A DNA stretch of 64,000 bases, taken from the NCBI RefSeq assembly GCF_963676685.1, contig NC_092355.1:69757006-69821005 (forward strand), written 5' to 3'. The notes under the pieces are model-generated. The model had not been told where the DNA came from and did no database searches. It saw only the letters and a list, made by a program, of their open reading frames with translations. The stretch is from Mytilus edulis (lineage: Eukaryota > Mollusca > Bivalvia > Mytilida > Mytilidae). Position 1 is the first letter of the stretch. Every line of letters begins with the position of its first letter. The position numbers were made by a program, and so were the translations under genes. Of the stretch, positions 1-11,841 are shown piece by piece.

Positions 1-98
1 TGAAATAATATTACACTGGAAATTTTTCATTACCATTTTTACAATTTTACGTCCTGGTTTCAAAATGAGTAAAGGAATTGTTCATAAGAAATAAATTC

Positions 99-201
99 GT
101 TATCTTGGTGTAATCAGGGGTGTACGGAATTTTACACCGTTGTTGAAAATTCATACACCCATGCGTAAAATTCTGTACACCCCTGATTACACCAAGATAA
201 C
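99..201. repeat. Near-perfect hairpin (inverted repeat)
   Basis: Arms 99-135 and 165-201 are 37 bp each with one mismatch, around a 29-base loop. The arm begins GTTATCTTGGTGTAATC. It could be a tiny foldback MITE. I see no clear flanking duplication, so the class is open. Confidence 0.8.
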
Positions 202-392
202 TAATAATATACATAAATATGTCAGCTATAAAATACAACTGATTTAATTTACACCACACCTGTTGGAAAAAACCTTTATGTTTTTTACTCTCTATAACTT
301 ATCTCATTCTACAATGTAGTCCATTCAACTGACAGAATAGGTGTAAATTTCATGAATTCTTTAATATTATGATTAATCATGGACTATTCTCT

Positions 393-462
393 ATATGTTG
401 TTTTTTCTATGGTCGGGTTGTTGTCTCTTTGATACATTACCCATTTCCATTCTCAATTTTAT
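393..462 (+). repeat. Tail of a Mytilus-type dispersed repeat
   Basis: The wording around GGTCGGGTTGTTGTCTCTTT followed by CCATTTCCATTCTCAATTTT is one I recall as a very common mussel dispersed-repeat end. Only this end is recognisable. From memory, not a search. Confidence 0.5.
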
Positions 463-1920
463 CTATAGCAATTGTATCTGTTAGCCATTTACGGGTATTT
501 TGCATTTAAAGTTAAGTTTTAGTGGGTTTATTTTGCAAAAAAGAACTCAATTTCCAGATCACAGTTAACATCTTTTTTTTATTTTGCTGTGTCAAAATGA
601 CCTAAATATAAACATGATAAAGGACAGTATATAGACCCACAAATGGTATATCACATTCTACACACAAGATTTTGGCTGGAAAGTCTGCCATTGGAGTATT
701 TAACCATTGCAACCTTTTAATTTGATCTCCTCCACTAATTAAAGTCATTGAAGTAAAATATTTAATGTAAGTTTGTCCACATTTTTGGAATATATTAATA
801 CATGTATAGAAATAGTGTTGAGCCTGTTCCTAGATCGATGCCTGAGATGGACTTCAATATTTATTGAAAATATATGGAATCAAAACTTTCAGAAAAGTTT
901 TATTCTATGGAAATGTATCCCCCCTTTTATAAGTTGAAAAGGCTCCATAGAGGTCATATACGGTCTCGAACAGAAAACAAAAAAAAAAGGAAAAACATGG
1001 TGAATTTTGGAGAATTAATATTATTAAATTAACATGCATTTGAAATATTTAAGATCTATTGATTCAAATTTTTTAGTTCCATCTAGCTACCATTTTAGAA
1101 AACTGGGATTTCAATGCTAGTCTATTAGAGGGGTATTGATTTTCATTGGTTGTAGATATTGAATCTTATTCAGTGGCAATGGTAAATAGACACTAACAAG
1201 TCTTAGATAACATTTTATAGTTTTGAATGTTTCTTCGTCAGTTGACTAAAATTAGGCGGAGGTGTGTTCTTATTTCCGACAGAGGGGCACTCAACCTATA
1301 TAAATATGTGCATGAAGCAAATTGATAGTTGCTAGATACTGAATGATTATACCACAAGAAAGTTTTAACCTGTGCATATATACTTAAAATACGATAAAAA
1401 AAAAATCAAGTCTTTTTCAGGACTTCTGAATCCAACCATGTAGTATGGAATGTTATTGAGATATGGTTTTGGTGGATGGATGTTCATGAAGGACCTGTAG
1501 TTCAAAGTATATCACTGGATTTAGCTCTTTGTCTAAGTGTATTATTAAAGTACTTTGCTTTGAGCTCAGTTCACTGTTATGCAATTCATTCTTTGTGAAA
1601 TAAAGATTTGACAGACAACTCTCATGGACAAGGATTTGTCAAAGTAGTATCACCTCTATGTACAATGTAAGTATTGGGGAGATAAAAGCATTCTATTTTG
1701 ATTTGAACCAAACATTTTATAAAAAAAAAAGAACAAATTTACCCGACAATGCTACTCCCGCTACAAGCAATATGATGCTACAATGTAGGTTGTTTTAATA
1801 CATCTGTACTGCCTGCTGATGACTCGGTCCTGAGTGTAAATGGTCCTTCAATTATTTAAAAAAAAATTATAAGGCCTATCTAGTCTAATTGATTTCTAAA
1901 ACTATATTTAATTGTACATG
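463..1920. other. AT-rich stretch, no gene recognised
   Basis: No ORF with coding character, RNA gene or clear repeat structure was found on either strand. It contains only homopolymer runs and short AT-rich words. Confidence 0.6.
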
Positions 1921-3395
1921 TTCGACATTTTTATACAACCACAAAATGTGGTCGTAAATTGGTATCCTGTGCGAAGACAGATGGTTTTCAGATAATAACT
2001 TTAGTATAAGTAAACAGAGGCGGTTTTAGGGGGGGGGGGGCCCGTGACCCCCTTTTTTGGAAAAAAATTGGTTGCTTATATAGGGAATCACTGATGCGTG
2101 ACTGGAGCCCCCCCCCCCCCTTTTTAGGTCAGTCAGTGGGCCCCCTCTTATGAAAATTTCTGGATCCGCGACTGGTAAATAGAAATCAATAAAATTATAA
2201 CACAATGTTTATAACCACAAAAGGAAGCTTGGGATTGATTTTGGGGGTTATGGTCCCTAAGGTTTAGGAATAAGGGGTACAAAGGTGCCCAAAACAAGCC
2301 TTATTAATCTAGAGTGTCAGTACAAAAAGTTGTGTATAAGTATTTCAATTGTTCTGAAATTGTACCACAATGTTTCATACCATAAGTAGAAGGTTGGGAT
2401 ATATTTTGTAGGTTATGGGGCAATCATTCTAGGAATTAAGGGCCAAAACGTCCAGAATGGTTATTGAATAACCTAAAACCAATGCTTTATGATATCTTCT
2501 TTGAAAATTAGAGTTATCTTTCTTTGTTCAGAATAGTAGTTTAATCAACTTAAATCAATGCTATTTATACAATATACAATGCAATATTCACTTTATTACC
2601 AACTGATAAATTAAAGCAGTCATTGATTACCATTCAGTGATTACAAGCACTTTGATTATCATTCTAGGGTTATGCCCTTTTACAAATGGAAAGATTGAAG
2701 AATTTTTTATTTTCTGATCTCTTAACTTAAGTTTGTCTCCACTAAATTAAATGAAATGTGTATATAAGGCTTATTACCTCTAAACTTAGTTTAAGTTTAA
2801 TATTTGGCAGCTTCATTTTTACAGTTCTTGATTTATGTCCCTTTATAACGTTATATGCTAGCGGGGGCATCATCTTTGTCCCTTTGGACACATTCGCCAT
2901 TTATTTTTTTAGAAGTTACTATTAATTATTATTAATTTTAACCAAGACTGTATGACATTTTATATTTTAATATTTTATGATGTATTTGAATGAGTAGTTA
3001 TTGTTGCAAACTCCATTAGAAATTTGAATTGAGATCATTTTTGAATAAGGAAAAGGGGGAGGTGAAAAAAAATTTGGGGAGGGGGGTCAATTTTTCTCAT
3101 TTCTGAAATTAAAAAGAAAATTTCTTCAAATATTTTTTTTTAAAGGATTTTAAATATTCAACAACATAGTGAATTGCTCCAAAGCAAAACAAATATTTTA
3201 AGTTCATTAGACCACATTCATTTTGTGTCAGAAACCTAAGCTTAGTCAACTATTTAATCACAATCCAAATTCAGAGCTGTTTCCAGCTTGAATGTTGTGT
3301 CCATACTAGCCCCAACCGTTCAGGGTTGGACCTCTGCAGTCGTATAAAACTGCGCCCTGTGGAGCATCTGGTCCATGCATTTGTTTATTTCTTAA
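1921..3395 (+). repeat. Decayed dispersed repeats (two families)
   Basis: 1921-2480 and 3285-3395 match the wording of the copy at 33825-34680: 'ggttgggat...ttttgggggt', 'aataactt..gt.taagt', ending 'cccaaccgttcagggttggacctctgc'. 2640-2905 matches the family at 32203-32800, with shared words such as GCTAG.GGGGCATCATCT and 'acattcgccattta'. No coding potential. A small MITE at 2015-2174 sits inside the first copy. Confidence 0.6.
2015..2174. mobile_element. Short MITE, GGATCC-type ends, 5-bp TSD
   Basis: The 160-bp element starts CAGAGGCGGTTTTAG and ends CTGGATCCGCGACTG, which are imperfect inverted ends. GTAAA flanks it on both sides (2010-2014 and 2175-2179). The interior has G and C runs plus 'gggaatcactgatgcgtgactgg', shared with the copy at 24612-24758 and, reversed, with 9904-10043. 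Non-autonomous. Confidence 0.7.
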
Positions 3396-3961
3396 TTTGT
3401 GTGAATTAACATTTTTACAGTAAATGATAATTACTACACTTTCATACCACAACAAATATTGTATTGGTACATGTATCACTTATATTTGTATCCATATAAC
3501 ATACAAAAAATGAAGGGGAATAACTTTGCATTACCTTTTGAATACTATGACTTTTTAGATATTTAGACATATTAAGACTAATTAAGTAGATGTTGATAAT
3601 ATTGGCTTGACATGCTTGAAATTCTATCAGATTACTTTTGGAGCAGTTATGAGTCTTTGAAGCATGCTCACAAAAGTTTTTTGATGAAATCATTTTCATA
3701 TTAGTCAAAATTTTCTTTACTTCGACCAGCTTTGGAGGAGATATAATCAAAGAATTGATATAAATCAGCACAGAAGTTTACTTCCTAGCTCATCTATCCC
3801 CAAGCATCATGTCAGGCATTGTCATTACTAAAAACCAATAAATGTATTCTAATTTGAGGAACAATTGAACATTTTAACAAAATTTTAACTAATGATACCG
3901 ACGATCCACCACAAAGTTATATAAATAGAACCATACCAATAGTAAGCAAATACATATAAAA
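3396..3961. other. No gene recognised
   Basis: AT-rich sequence. The longest reading frame (minus strand, 109 codons) has no recognisable motif and no typical start context, so I do not call it a gene. Confidence 0.55.
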
Positions 3962-4215
3962 AAGAGGTGGTATGATTGCAAATGAGACAATTCTACACAA
4001 GAGACCAAATCGACACAGAAATTAACAACTACATGTCACTGTACGGGGATAAACCAGCAAAGTCAATACGGCATAATCAGCTATAAAAGGCCCCGAAATG
4101 ACAATGTAAAACAATTCAAGCGAGATAACTAATGGCCTTATTTTTTATCAACAAAAAAATAATATGTAACACATAAACAAACGACAACCACTGAATTACA
4201 GGCTCCTTATATCAT
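3962..4215 (+). repeat. Mytilus-type dispersed repeat
   Basis: It starts 'aagaggtggtatgattgcaa' and runs through 'acaagagaccaaat', 'cagctataaaaggccccga' and 'acgacaaccactgaattaca' to 'ggctcct'. I recall this as one of the commonest dispersed sequences in mussel genomes. Decayed copies lie at 7676-7945, 8055-8260, 32925-33175 and 39075-39232. Noncoding. Confidence 0.75.
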
Positions 4216-5798
4216 GTTCTCAAAACTAGATATCATGTCCCATTTAGAAAAAAACACGTGAAAAAAGAACCTAGCTATTATGTGTTGCTCTCCTAGCTAC
4301 AAAATGTATCCAAAATCAAAGATGTAGAACATATTATATCATAATAATTTGGTAACTAATGTAATTACTGTCTCCTACATGCCTTGGACATAATTCTTTT
4401 TTAATAAATAACACTCCTAATGCTCAGATTGGTTGTCATCGTGCAACACAGTTAATAACACCATATAGGAAAAACATAGAACTCCTTTTGTCATAAGACA
4501 CTGTCAAACATCCAAACATACTATCCACACTCATCTGTGTCCACACTTGTAATATCTGTAAAATATAAATTGCTTATAATTATCTCCCTTTGATAAATTA
4601 TGCAAATTTGTTCTACCTTTGTGAACCATTTTATAATTAAAGTCAGGTATATATTGATTGCGAGTAGCTTATATACTAGTTAAGGGGACTATATTTCAGA
4701 AGGTTCTGTGAAATATGATACGGCAAATATATACCGGTACATTCTATCCGCCTAACATAGATAGATTTTCACTCCTCTGGAAAAATTGAACCTGTGAAAT
4801 TCCATGCCTGGAAATAAATTACCGTGACAAATTATCCTCAGGATAAAATATCACAGAGGAAGAAATAAACCGTTACATATATGCCAGAAATGTTTGATGT
4901 AGAATGATAAATAAACAGACGACTTTTTTTTATTTTTGAAGAAAATGAAGAAAATGAGTTAAAAGGTATATGTTAAAAAAACACATAATACTAATAAAAC
5001 AAAGTAAGAGATGCGAACGGGTTTTTTTCGCGCCTAAATCCAAATAGCTGTGAAATATATACCAAAATAGGTGAATATTCAGGACATTTCACGAACAGAT
5101 CGTGCAGGTGTTTTATAACTAACAGATAAGATGTTGTTGCAGAAAAAATATTCATTTCAACACAATTATTAAAGTTGTATAACGTAGAATAGGTTTTGTC
5201 ATTCAGTTTCTTCATATTGAACTGAATTCCACTATGATGCTTTCTTTATGCGAGTCATGTTTACTGTCGAATAATGATACTATTCTTTCATTTTCACTGT
5301 AGAGCGATTCATTAGTATTGTATATGCGATGCATTTTCACTGTATGATATATTTATTTTTTTATCTATTACGGCGTATTTTTTAAGCATGTAAAGCAAGA
5401 CTTTAGTTAGCGTGCTTGCTTTTTTTTTTTTTTTTGTATAATCATTATGATAACACCCAATTTAATTCAAATATAATAATTATATAAATACAGGTTAAAC
5501 TATGCCGATACATATTGATTAAAGATGTCAATCTTATTTACAAAGTTTGTATAAACAATTATACAAACTAAGCAATCAAGTCAACCAAAGTTTTGCTTTA
5601 CATACATTAGGAAATTAGCTGTAAAGCCTTAATTTAGCCGACTTGCTCAAACAATAGATAAAGTAAGAGACGGATTTGATAAAATTTAACTTACGGAGGA
5701 AAGTTTGGTTTTAAAACACTCTAAATAAATTCAATAGAAATAACATTTATTTCAAATGTATTCCATTTTTTAAATTTCTTATGAATCGTATAGTTAGA
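4216..5798. other. AT-rich stretch, no gene recognised
   Basis: No supported gene, RNA or repeat. Short minus-strand frames at 4991-5215 and 5721-5915 have no coding signature, and the latter runs into the hairpin at 5799-5940. Confidence 0.55.
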
Positions 5799-5940
5799 CA
5801 ATATACGTATAGTGTCTTGAAATATGAAATTTATTTGTATGAGGCTTAGAAACGGGAAAATGCGAGGTTCTACCAAGCATTTTCCCGTTTCGTGCCGAAT
5901 ACAAATAAATTTCATATTTCAAGACACTATACGTATATTG
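5799..5940. repeat. Long palindromic hairpin
   Basis: Outer arms 5799-5840 and 5899-5940 are perfect 42-bp reverse complements, beginning CAATATACGTATAGTGTC. A second 15-bp perfect stem (GAAACGGGAAAATGC with GCATTTTCCCGTTTC) stacks inside it, leaving a loop of about 13 bases. This fits a tiny MITE or foldback element. No clear TSD. Confidence 0.85.
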
Positions 5941-6524
5941 TTTTTATACTGAAATCGATAAAAAAAAAAAAAAAATAATAAAAGTATGAAACAAATATTA
6001 TTAAAAAAAAAGTGTTTAGAATTTCCCCCTTGGGGTACCATTTTGAGGTATTTCCCTATGAGCGTAGTCTAGGCGGTAAGCATTGACAATTTAAGGAATT
6101 AGAAAGGGAAAATGATTTTAATTCATAACATTTGATAAACATGGTATCAGTTGGAAAGCAAGTCCTTGGAAACGTCCGTTGTCGTCAAGCTTTATCAGCA
6201 ACAATAGCCAATTTGAAGACATAACAGGTTTAAATTCATAAAAGTTTGACCATTGTTACTACACGTTGTCATGGTTGTGACGTGACGTTGTAAGTAGGCG
6301 GGGCTTATAGGTGAGTTGAGGTCATTGACGTATAAAGCTAACGTTTATACGTATAGCTTTATCTGTATAGTAAAATAGCTGATTGCAGTATAAGGATCTT
6401 TATCCTTGTTTTTTTTTTATCCATTTCCATATCCTTGTTTTTTTTATCCATTTCCATGACACTTCGCCACTAATTACGTACATCCATCTTGATAAAGATT
6501 GAATCGTTGGTTTTCCCGTTTAAA
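5941..6524. other. No gene recognised
   Basis: Poly-A and poly-T runs and a short duplication ('atccttgttttttt.atccatttcca', about 6400-6456). Nothing coding seen. Confidence 0.5.
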
Positions 6525-6675
6525 AGGTTTTACACTGGGGCCCTTTATAACTTGCTGTTCGGTGGGAGCCAAGACTCCATGTTGAAGACCGTATTTTGAC
6601 GTATAAAGGTATACTTTTATGAATTGTGACTCGTTTTGAGAGTTGTCTCATTGTCACATATGACATCTTATTTAT
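6525..6675 (-). repeat. Mytilus-type dispersed repeat, reverse orientation
   Basis: Words such as 'ggggccctttataacttgct', 'tgttgaagaccgta', 'tgacgtataa.ggt' and 'gagagttgtctcattg' match the reversed common mussel repeat as I remember it. A shorter, more decayed copy lies at 23475-23565. Confidence 0.65.
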
Positions 6676-6984
6676 CTGTGGCTCAACCCGAAACGAGACG
6701 GGATAAAAAGGGATAAAAAACACACTTTTTTAATATATTTATAATGGGCTTAATATGAGTAGAGTAGAAAAGTGGGTCGCGTTGGGGTATAAGCGTGACG
6801 CGGAATTGCCGATTTTTTTGTAAGCGTGACACGTGATAGTCAAATGATTGTGTCGTGAAAACGAGAAATAAAGTATAGCGGGACACGGAAAATTTTAAAA
6901 AATGAGAACTGCATAGTATAAGCGGGATCAGGTTTCATACCCCCCCCCCATTCCATTCATGTCCAGTGAAGGATGTTTATTCAA
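6676..6984. other. No gene recognised
   Basis: Degenerate internal repetition of 'aagcgtgac/gcgggac' words (6787-6925) and a C run at 6942. No coding signal. Confidence 0.5.
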
Positions 6985-7665
6985 TATTGTCGACATCGCG
7001 ATATCTACAATGTTAACACGATATAGTGTCAACATTGTTTACATTGTTTGAACCTTTATATAATGTATACATCGTTGACATCGCGATGTATACAATGTTA
7101 AAACGATGTTGTGTTAACATCGTTTACATTGTTTGAACCCTTATATATTGTGTACATCGTTGACATCGTTAACATTGCGATGTCTACAATGTAAACACGA
7201 TGTCGTGTCAACATCGTTTACATTGTTTGATCCCTTATATATTGTTTACATCGTTGACATCGTTAACATTGCGATGTATACTATGTAAACACGATGTCGT
7301 GTCAACATTGTTGACATTGTTTGAACTTTTATATATTGTTTACATCGTTGACATCGTTAACATCGGTAATGTTTACAAGGTTAAAACGATGTCGTGTGAA
7401 CATCCTTGACATTGTTTAAACTCTTATATATTGTTTACATCGTTGACATCGTTAACATCGCGATGTACACAATATTAAACCGATATCTAGCCAACTTTGT
7501 TAACATTGTATGAACTCTTATATATTGTTTACATCGTTGACATCGTTAACATCGCGATGTACACAATATTAAACCGATATCTAGCCAACTTTGTTAACAT
7601 TGTATGAACTTTTATATATTGTTTACCTCGTTGACATCGTTAACATAGCGATGTATACATATCAG
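6985..7665. repeat. Palindrome-rich tandem array, left arm
   Basis: Units of roughly 90-115 bp built from TTTACATCGTTGACATCGTTAA, the perfect palindrome ACATCGCGATGT, and TTATATATTGTTTAC. About six to seven units. The array faces the one at 8290-9590, which carries the same words in reverse complement, so the two could pair as arms of a large foldback. Confidence 0.8.
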
Positions 7666-8289
7666 AAGATGCGGTATAAGTTCAAATGAGACAACTTTTT
7701 ATTTAAGTTACATCTTTTATAAGTATATCCCTATAGGTTTGACATTAATACGGAGTTTTGGTTTTTATCGAGTAGCAAGCTATGAAAGGCACAAAAAAAC
7801 ACTAGTGTAAAACTATTTGAACAGGAAAAATAAAGGTCTAATGTAAAAGAAAACATGAAACCAGAAACATGTATGAACAATTCAACAAACGACAACTACT
7901 GAACGACAGATTCCTGACTAAGGACAGGTGCACACAAATGCAGTTAGTTTAACGTTTATATATGTACCATAGACTCAATATAAAATATAAACACGATTTT
8001 GACACAATATTGTTAGCATTGTTATGTGAACAATTTAAACAGAAAGGTACTTATAAAAAAAGAAGTGGTATGATTGCAAATAAGTAAAATTTCCAGTACA
8101 TACATACTAACTGGCACATCTATAGATAACCCTATGTCCTTTAACATTGAGCAAAGTTTATATGGCATAGTTAACAATAAAAGACGCCGACATGAAAAAT
8201 GGAAAACAATTTTAACTATATAACTAACTGCTTAACCATGTTAACTTATTTAAAAAAAAGAACGAAAAAAAAATGGATATACAACAACA
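7666..8289. repeat. Spacer with decayed dispersed repeats
   Basis: Two degenerate fragments of the 3962-type repeat lie at 7676-7945 ('caacaaacgacaactactga', 'gattcctgact...ggacaggtgcacaca') and 8055-8260 ('agaagtggtatgattgcaaa', 'aaagacgccgacatgaaaaa'). No gene. The spacer separates two arrays in opposite orientation. Confidence 0.6.
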
Positions 8290-9590
8290 AAAAGATGTTG
8301 ACACTATATTGTTAACATTACGATGTATACGATGTTAACGATGTAAACAGAAAGGTGTAGACACTAAATATACAATATAAACACGATGTTGACACAATAT
8401 TGTCAACATCGCGATGTATACGATGTTAACGATGTAAACAGACAGGTGTAGACACTATATACAATATAAACACGATGTTGACACAATATTGTCAACATCG
8501 CGATGTATACGATGTGAACGATGTAAACAGAAAGGTATAGACTTTATATATATAAAAACAATATAAACACGATGTTGGCACGATATTGTCAACATCGCGA
8601 TGTATACGATGTGAACGATGTAAACAGAAAGGTATAGACTCTATATATACAATATAAACACGATGTTGACACAATATTGTCAACATCGCGATGTATACGA
8701 TGTGAACGATGTAAACAGAAAGGTATAGACTTTATATATATAAATACAATATAAACACGATGTTGACACGATATTGTCAACATCGCGATGTATACGATGT
8801 GAACGATGTAAACAGAAAGATGTATACGATGTGAACGATGTAAACAGAAAGATGTAGACACTATATATACAATATAAACACGATGTTGACACAATATTGT
8901 CAACATCGCGATGTATACGATGTGAACGATGTAAACAGAAAGGTATAGACTCTATATATACAATATAAATACGATGTTGACACAATATTGTCAACATCGC
9001 GCGGTATACGATGTGAACGATGTAAACAGAAAGGTATAGACTCTATATATACAATATAAATACGATGTTGACACAATATTGTCAACATCGCGATGTACAA
9101 TGTGAACGATGTAAACAGAAAAGTATAGACTTTATATATATAAATACAATATAAACACGATGTTGACAGGATATTGTCAACATCGCGATGTATACGATGT
9201 GAACGATGTAAACTGAAAGGTATAGACTCTATATATACACGATGTTGACACAATATTGTCAACATCGCGATGTATACGATGTGAACGATGTAAACAGAAA
9301 GGTATAGACTTTATATATATATATACAATATAAACACGATGTTGACACGTTATTGTCAACATCGCGATGCATACGATGTGAACGATGTAAACAGAAAGCT
9401 ATAGACTCTATATATATACAATATAAACACGATGTCGACACAATATTGTCAACATCCCGATGTTTACGATGTGAACGATGTAAACAGAAAGGTATAGAAC
9501 ATATTGATAGGATACAATGTAAACACAATAACGACACTATAAAGCTGACATTGCGATGTTGACAATATCGACAAAACATCGTGCACTGGA
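8290..9590. repeat. Palindrome-rich tandem array, right arm
   Basis: About twelve units of ~85-110 bp. Each holds GATGTTGACACAATATTGTC, AACATCGCGATGTATACGAT and GTGAACGATGTAAACAGAAA, followed by GGTATAGACT and a TATATA tract. ACATCGCGATGT is a perfect 12-bp palindrome and CAATATTG a perfect 8-bp one. The short reading frames over the array are by-products of the repeat. Confidence 0.85.
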
Positions 9591-9903
9591 CATAGTCCCC
9601 CCCCCCCCCCGAATGAGACCCCAGAATAAGATATTTTTTTTATCTTCATCCTATTGTTACAGTCATGCCTTCAATAACAAATGTATCCCATGCATGCATT
9701 TTTATAAACAAAAGATCTTATGGATATTTGGGGTTCTTTGACATGCTGAATCTAACCTTGTGTCCAGTTTGGGGATTTTTACCAAGTTACCGAAATAGCC
9801 CACATAGAGGTCAAAAGGGTCTAAGATCATCAAACGAGAATTGTAGCATGCATGTTGTGTACAATTACCCAAATGTGCATTGTTTGACCTCTGTGGTAGT
9901 ATC
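9591..9903. other. No gene recognised
   Basis: It opens with a C run (9597-9610). No coding or RNA feature was identified. Confidence 0.5.
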
Positions 9904-10043
9904 CACTCGCGGATCTAGAAATTTTTATAAGTAGGGGTCCAATGACTACCTAAGAGGGGGCCCGCTCCAGTGATTCCATATAAAAGTAACCAAATGTTTT
10001 CCCAAAAAGGGGGCAACCCCCTGTCCCCCTAAATCCTCCTCTG
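9904..10043 (-). mobile_element. Short MITE, GGATCC-type ends, 5-bp TSD
   Basis: Reverse-orientation relative of 2015-2174. It begins CACTCGCGGATCTAG and ends CTAAATCCTCCTCTG, and is flanked by perfect 5-bp direct repeats GTATC (9899-9903 and 10044-10048). 140 bp, no coding capacity. Confidence 0.75.
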
Positions 10044-10048
10044 GTATC

Positions 10049-11491
10049 GAGCTATTCATTACGAATAATTTTGTTTGTATCAAGGGTGCTCTACTTCACG
10101 TACCAATGCAAACAAAAAAGTTCGCCCACACCTTACATTTCATGTTTTAATGACTGTGGATAATGTATGTCACATACCGTTTCACCTTATACAGTTAAAA
10201 TCATGCAAGCAACAATCGAGTAAAGAACATTTGTTCTACCAAAACTGTCTTTTCAGAATATGGAAATTGAAGCAGTTAAGGGTACAACTGGGGAAAGTTA
10301 ATCTTTTATAAGCTTTTCTGTCACCATTGCGTTTCAAGATGCATATTTCTCTGTTCGCAAGTGTATTTATTGCGTGGAAGATAACGTCCTCAAATGTACT
10401 CGTCTCTATTTTACACAGACTGCACTTAAACTCCGCAATATCAATCTTTGACTTAAAAAAAATACAGATATATCTTTTAATTTTTTTTTAAATCAAGGAA
10501 AAACGTAATTTGAAGAATACAATATGACATTTTGAGAAGCGTTTTTGTTACAAGTTTGAAAAGCTATATATTTGATCAAGAATGAATGAGGAGTTTGTAT
10601 TTCAATTTGAAAATACATTTATCGTAAATTCTAAAGTCATCAACTAAGTTTTTTCATTTGTTTCAAGTGCATTTATCACATAATTCTACAATAAAAATTC
10701 CTCGCATCTTCGAAAATTCCACATCAGAAATGACTGCACTAACAGTGATAATTCATCGCATCTATAGTTAAAATGGATCGCTTTCAAAAATCGATATGCT
10801 ATATTATGTTGCTTTTATAACACCTATTTGAACTTTAATGCTATGTTTGTACATAATAAAGACATATCACAATGAAAATATGTAAAAACTTTCCTTCAAA
10901 TCAATTAATTTGGTATTTTCAAAACGTAAACAAATACAGTTTTCCCATGATCCTTTATTCTACAATAGACATACCCGCATATGACAGTGAAAATGAACTA
11001 GCTGGATTCGCACTTTATATACACTGCTTATACTGTAGTATGTATACGGAGTCTTCCGAATAAGATTTTTTGCTATCGGAATTCTGACTGATGTTGGAAT
11101 ACGTGGATGTTAGGTGTCACTTTTGTATAGTAATATATTCACATAATGGATTGTTAGAATTTAAAAATAGATTCATTCGATAAATAAAATGGTCCAAATA
11201 CTTGACGTTCGTGTTTATTGATATTATATACTAACAGAAACGTTAGTTTATTATAAAATTTTAATTCAATTTTTGTTTGTTTGTTTTAATAGTTTAACCT
11301 TATAGCATCTAAATATTTGTTCTACGGTAGGGTTTTAAAAATTGTATCATTGTGTTGATCAACTATCCTACACGTCTTGATTCATTCACATTATAGATCA
11401 CATTTCAAAAGCACACTATCGGTTTGCGTTCTCAAAAATTCCAGATAAAATCAGGGATGATTCCACTATGTAGATTAGGGCCGCTGAGCGG
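10049..11491. other. AT-rich stretch, no gene recognised
   Basis: Several short frames of 60-80 codons, none with a domain, coding bias or splice structure I can defend. The stretch ends at the left LTR of the SGNH element. Confidence 0.5.
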
Positions 11492-11727
11492 TGTTATATA
11501 CCTCTATTTGGTATTTCTGGTTACCGGAAATGTAGGACATAATTTAGTCTGTTTTTTGTATTTTACGGGACTGTATACCTTTTTTATGCTTGTCGGCGGC
11601 GAACAATTAGTGTCGACTGCCATACATGTGTTTGTTAAATGGCAGTAAAATAAAATTTGGATAACGAAAAGCGTGACTTCAATCCCATAGTCCCTCCAGA
11701 CAACAAAAAGGATTGAGGCCCACGACA
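11492..11727 (+). repeat. Left LTR (236 bp)
   Basis: TG...CA-bounded direct repeat. It matches 13799-14493 outside the nested 450-bp MITE and its 8-bp duplication. Scattered differences (for example gtaggacataatt against gtcggacttaatt) suggest the insertion is not recent. Confidence 0.75.
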
Positions 11728-11740
11728 TGGTGGAGGACTT
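11728..11740 (+). promoter_or_regulatory. Candidate primer-binding site
   Basis: TGGTGGAGGACTT starts immediately after the LTR. The leading TGG would pair with the CCA end of a tRNA. Which tRNA is unknown. Confidence 0.4.
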
Positions 11741-11841
11741 AAAAAGGCTTTTAGCGCAAATATTGCTTTTATTTGTGATATAATTTTTGGTGAACATTAT
11801 TGTTTTTTGTGAACACGTGGTAGTGGACAAAATGGACGGCA

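Noticed and set aside
1800..1850. CTGATGACTCGGTCCTGAGTG resembling a hammerhead core and stem II
   Set aside because: The GAAA that should follow stem II is missing and no stem III or cleavage site could be placed.
3442..3771. 109-codon minus-strand ORF
   Set aside because: AT-rich composition, no recognisable motif, no splice or promoter support.
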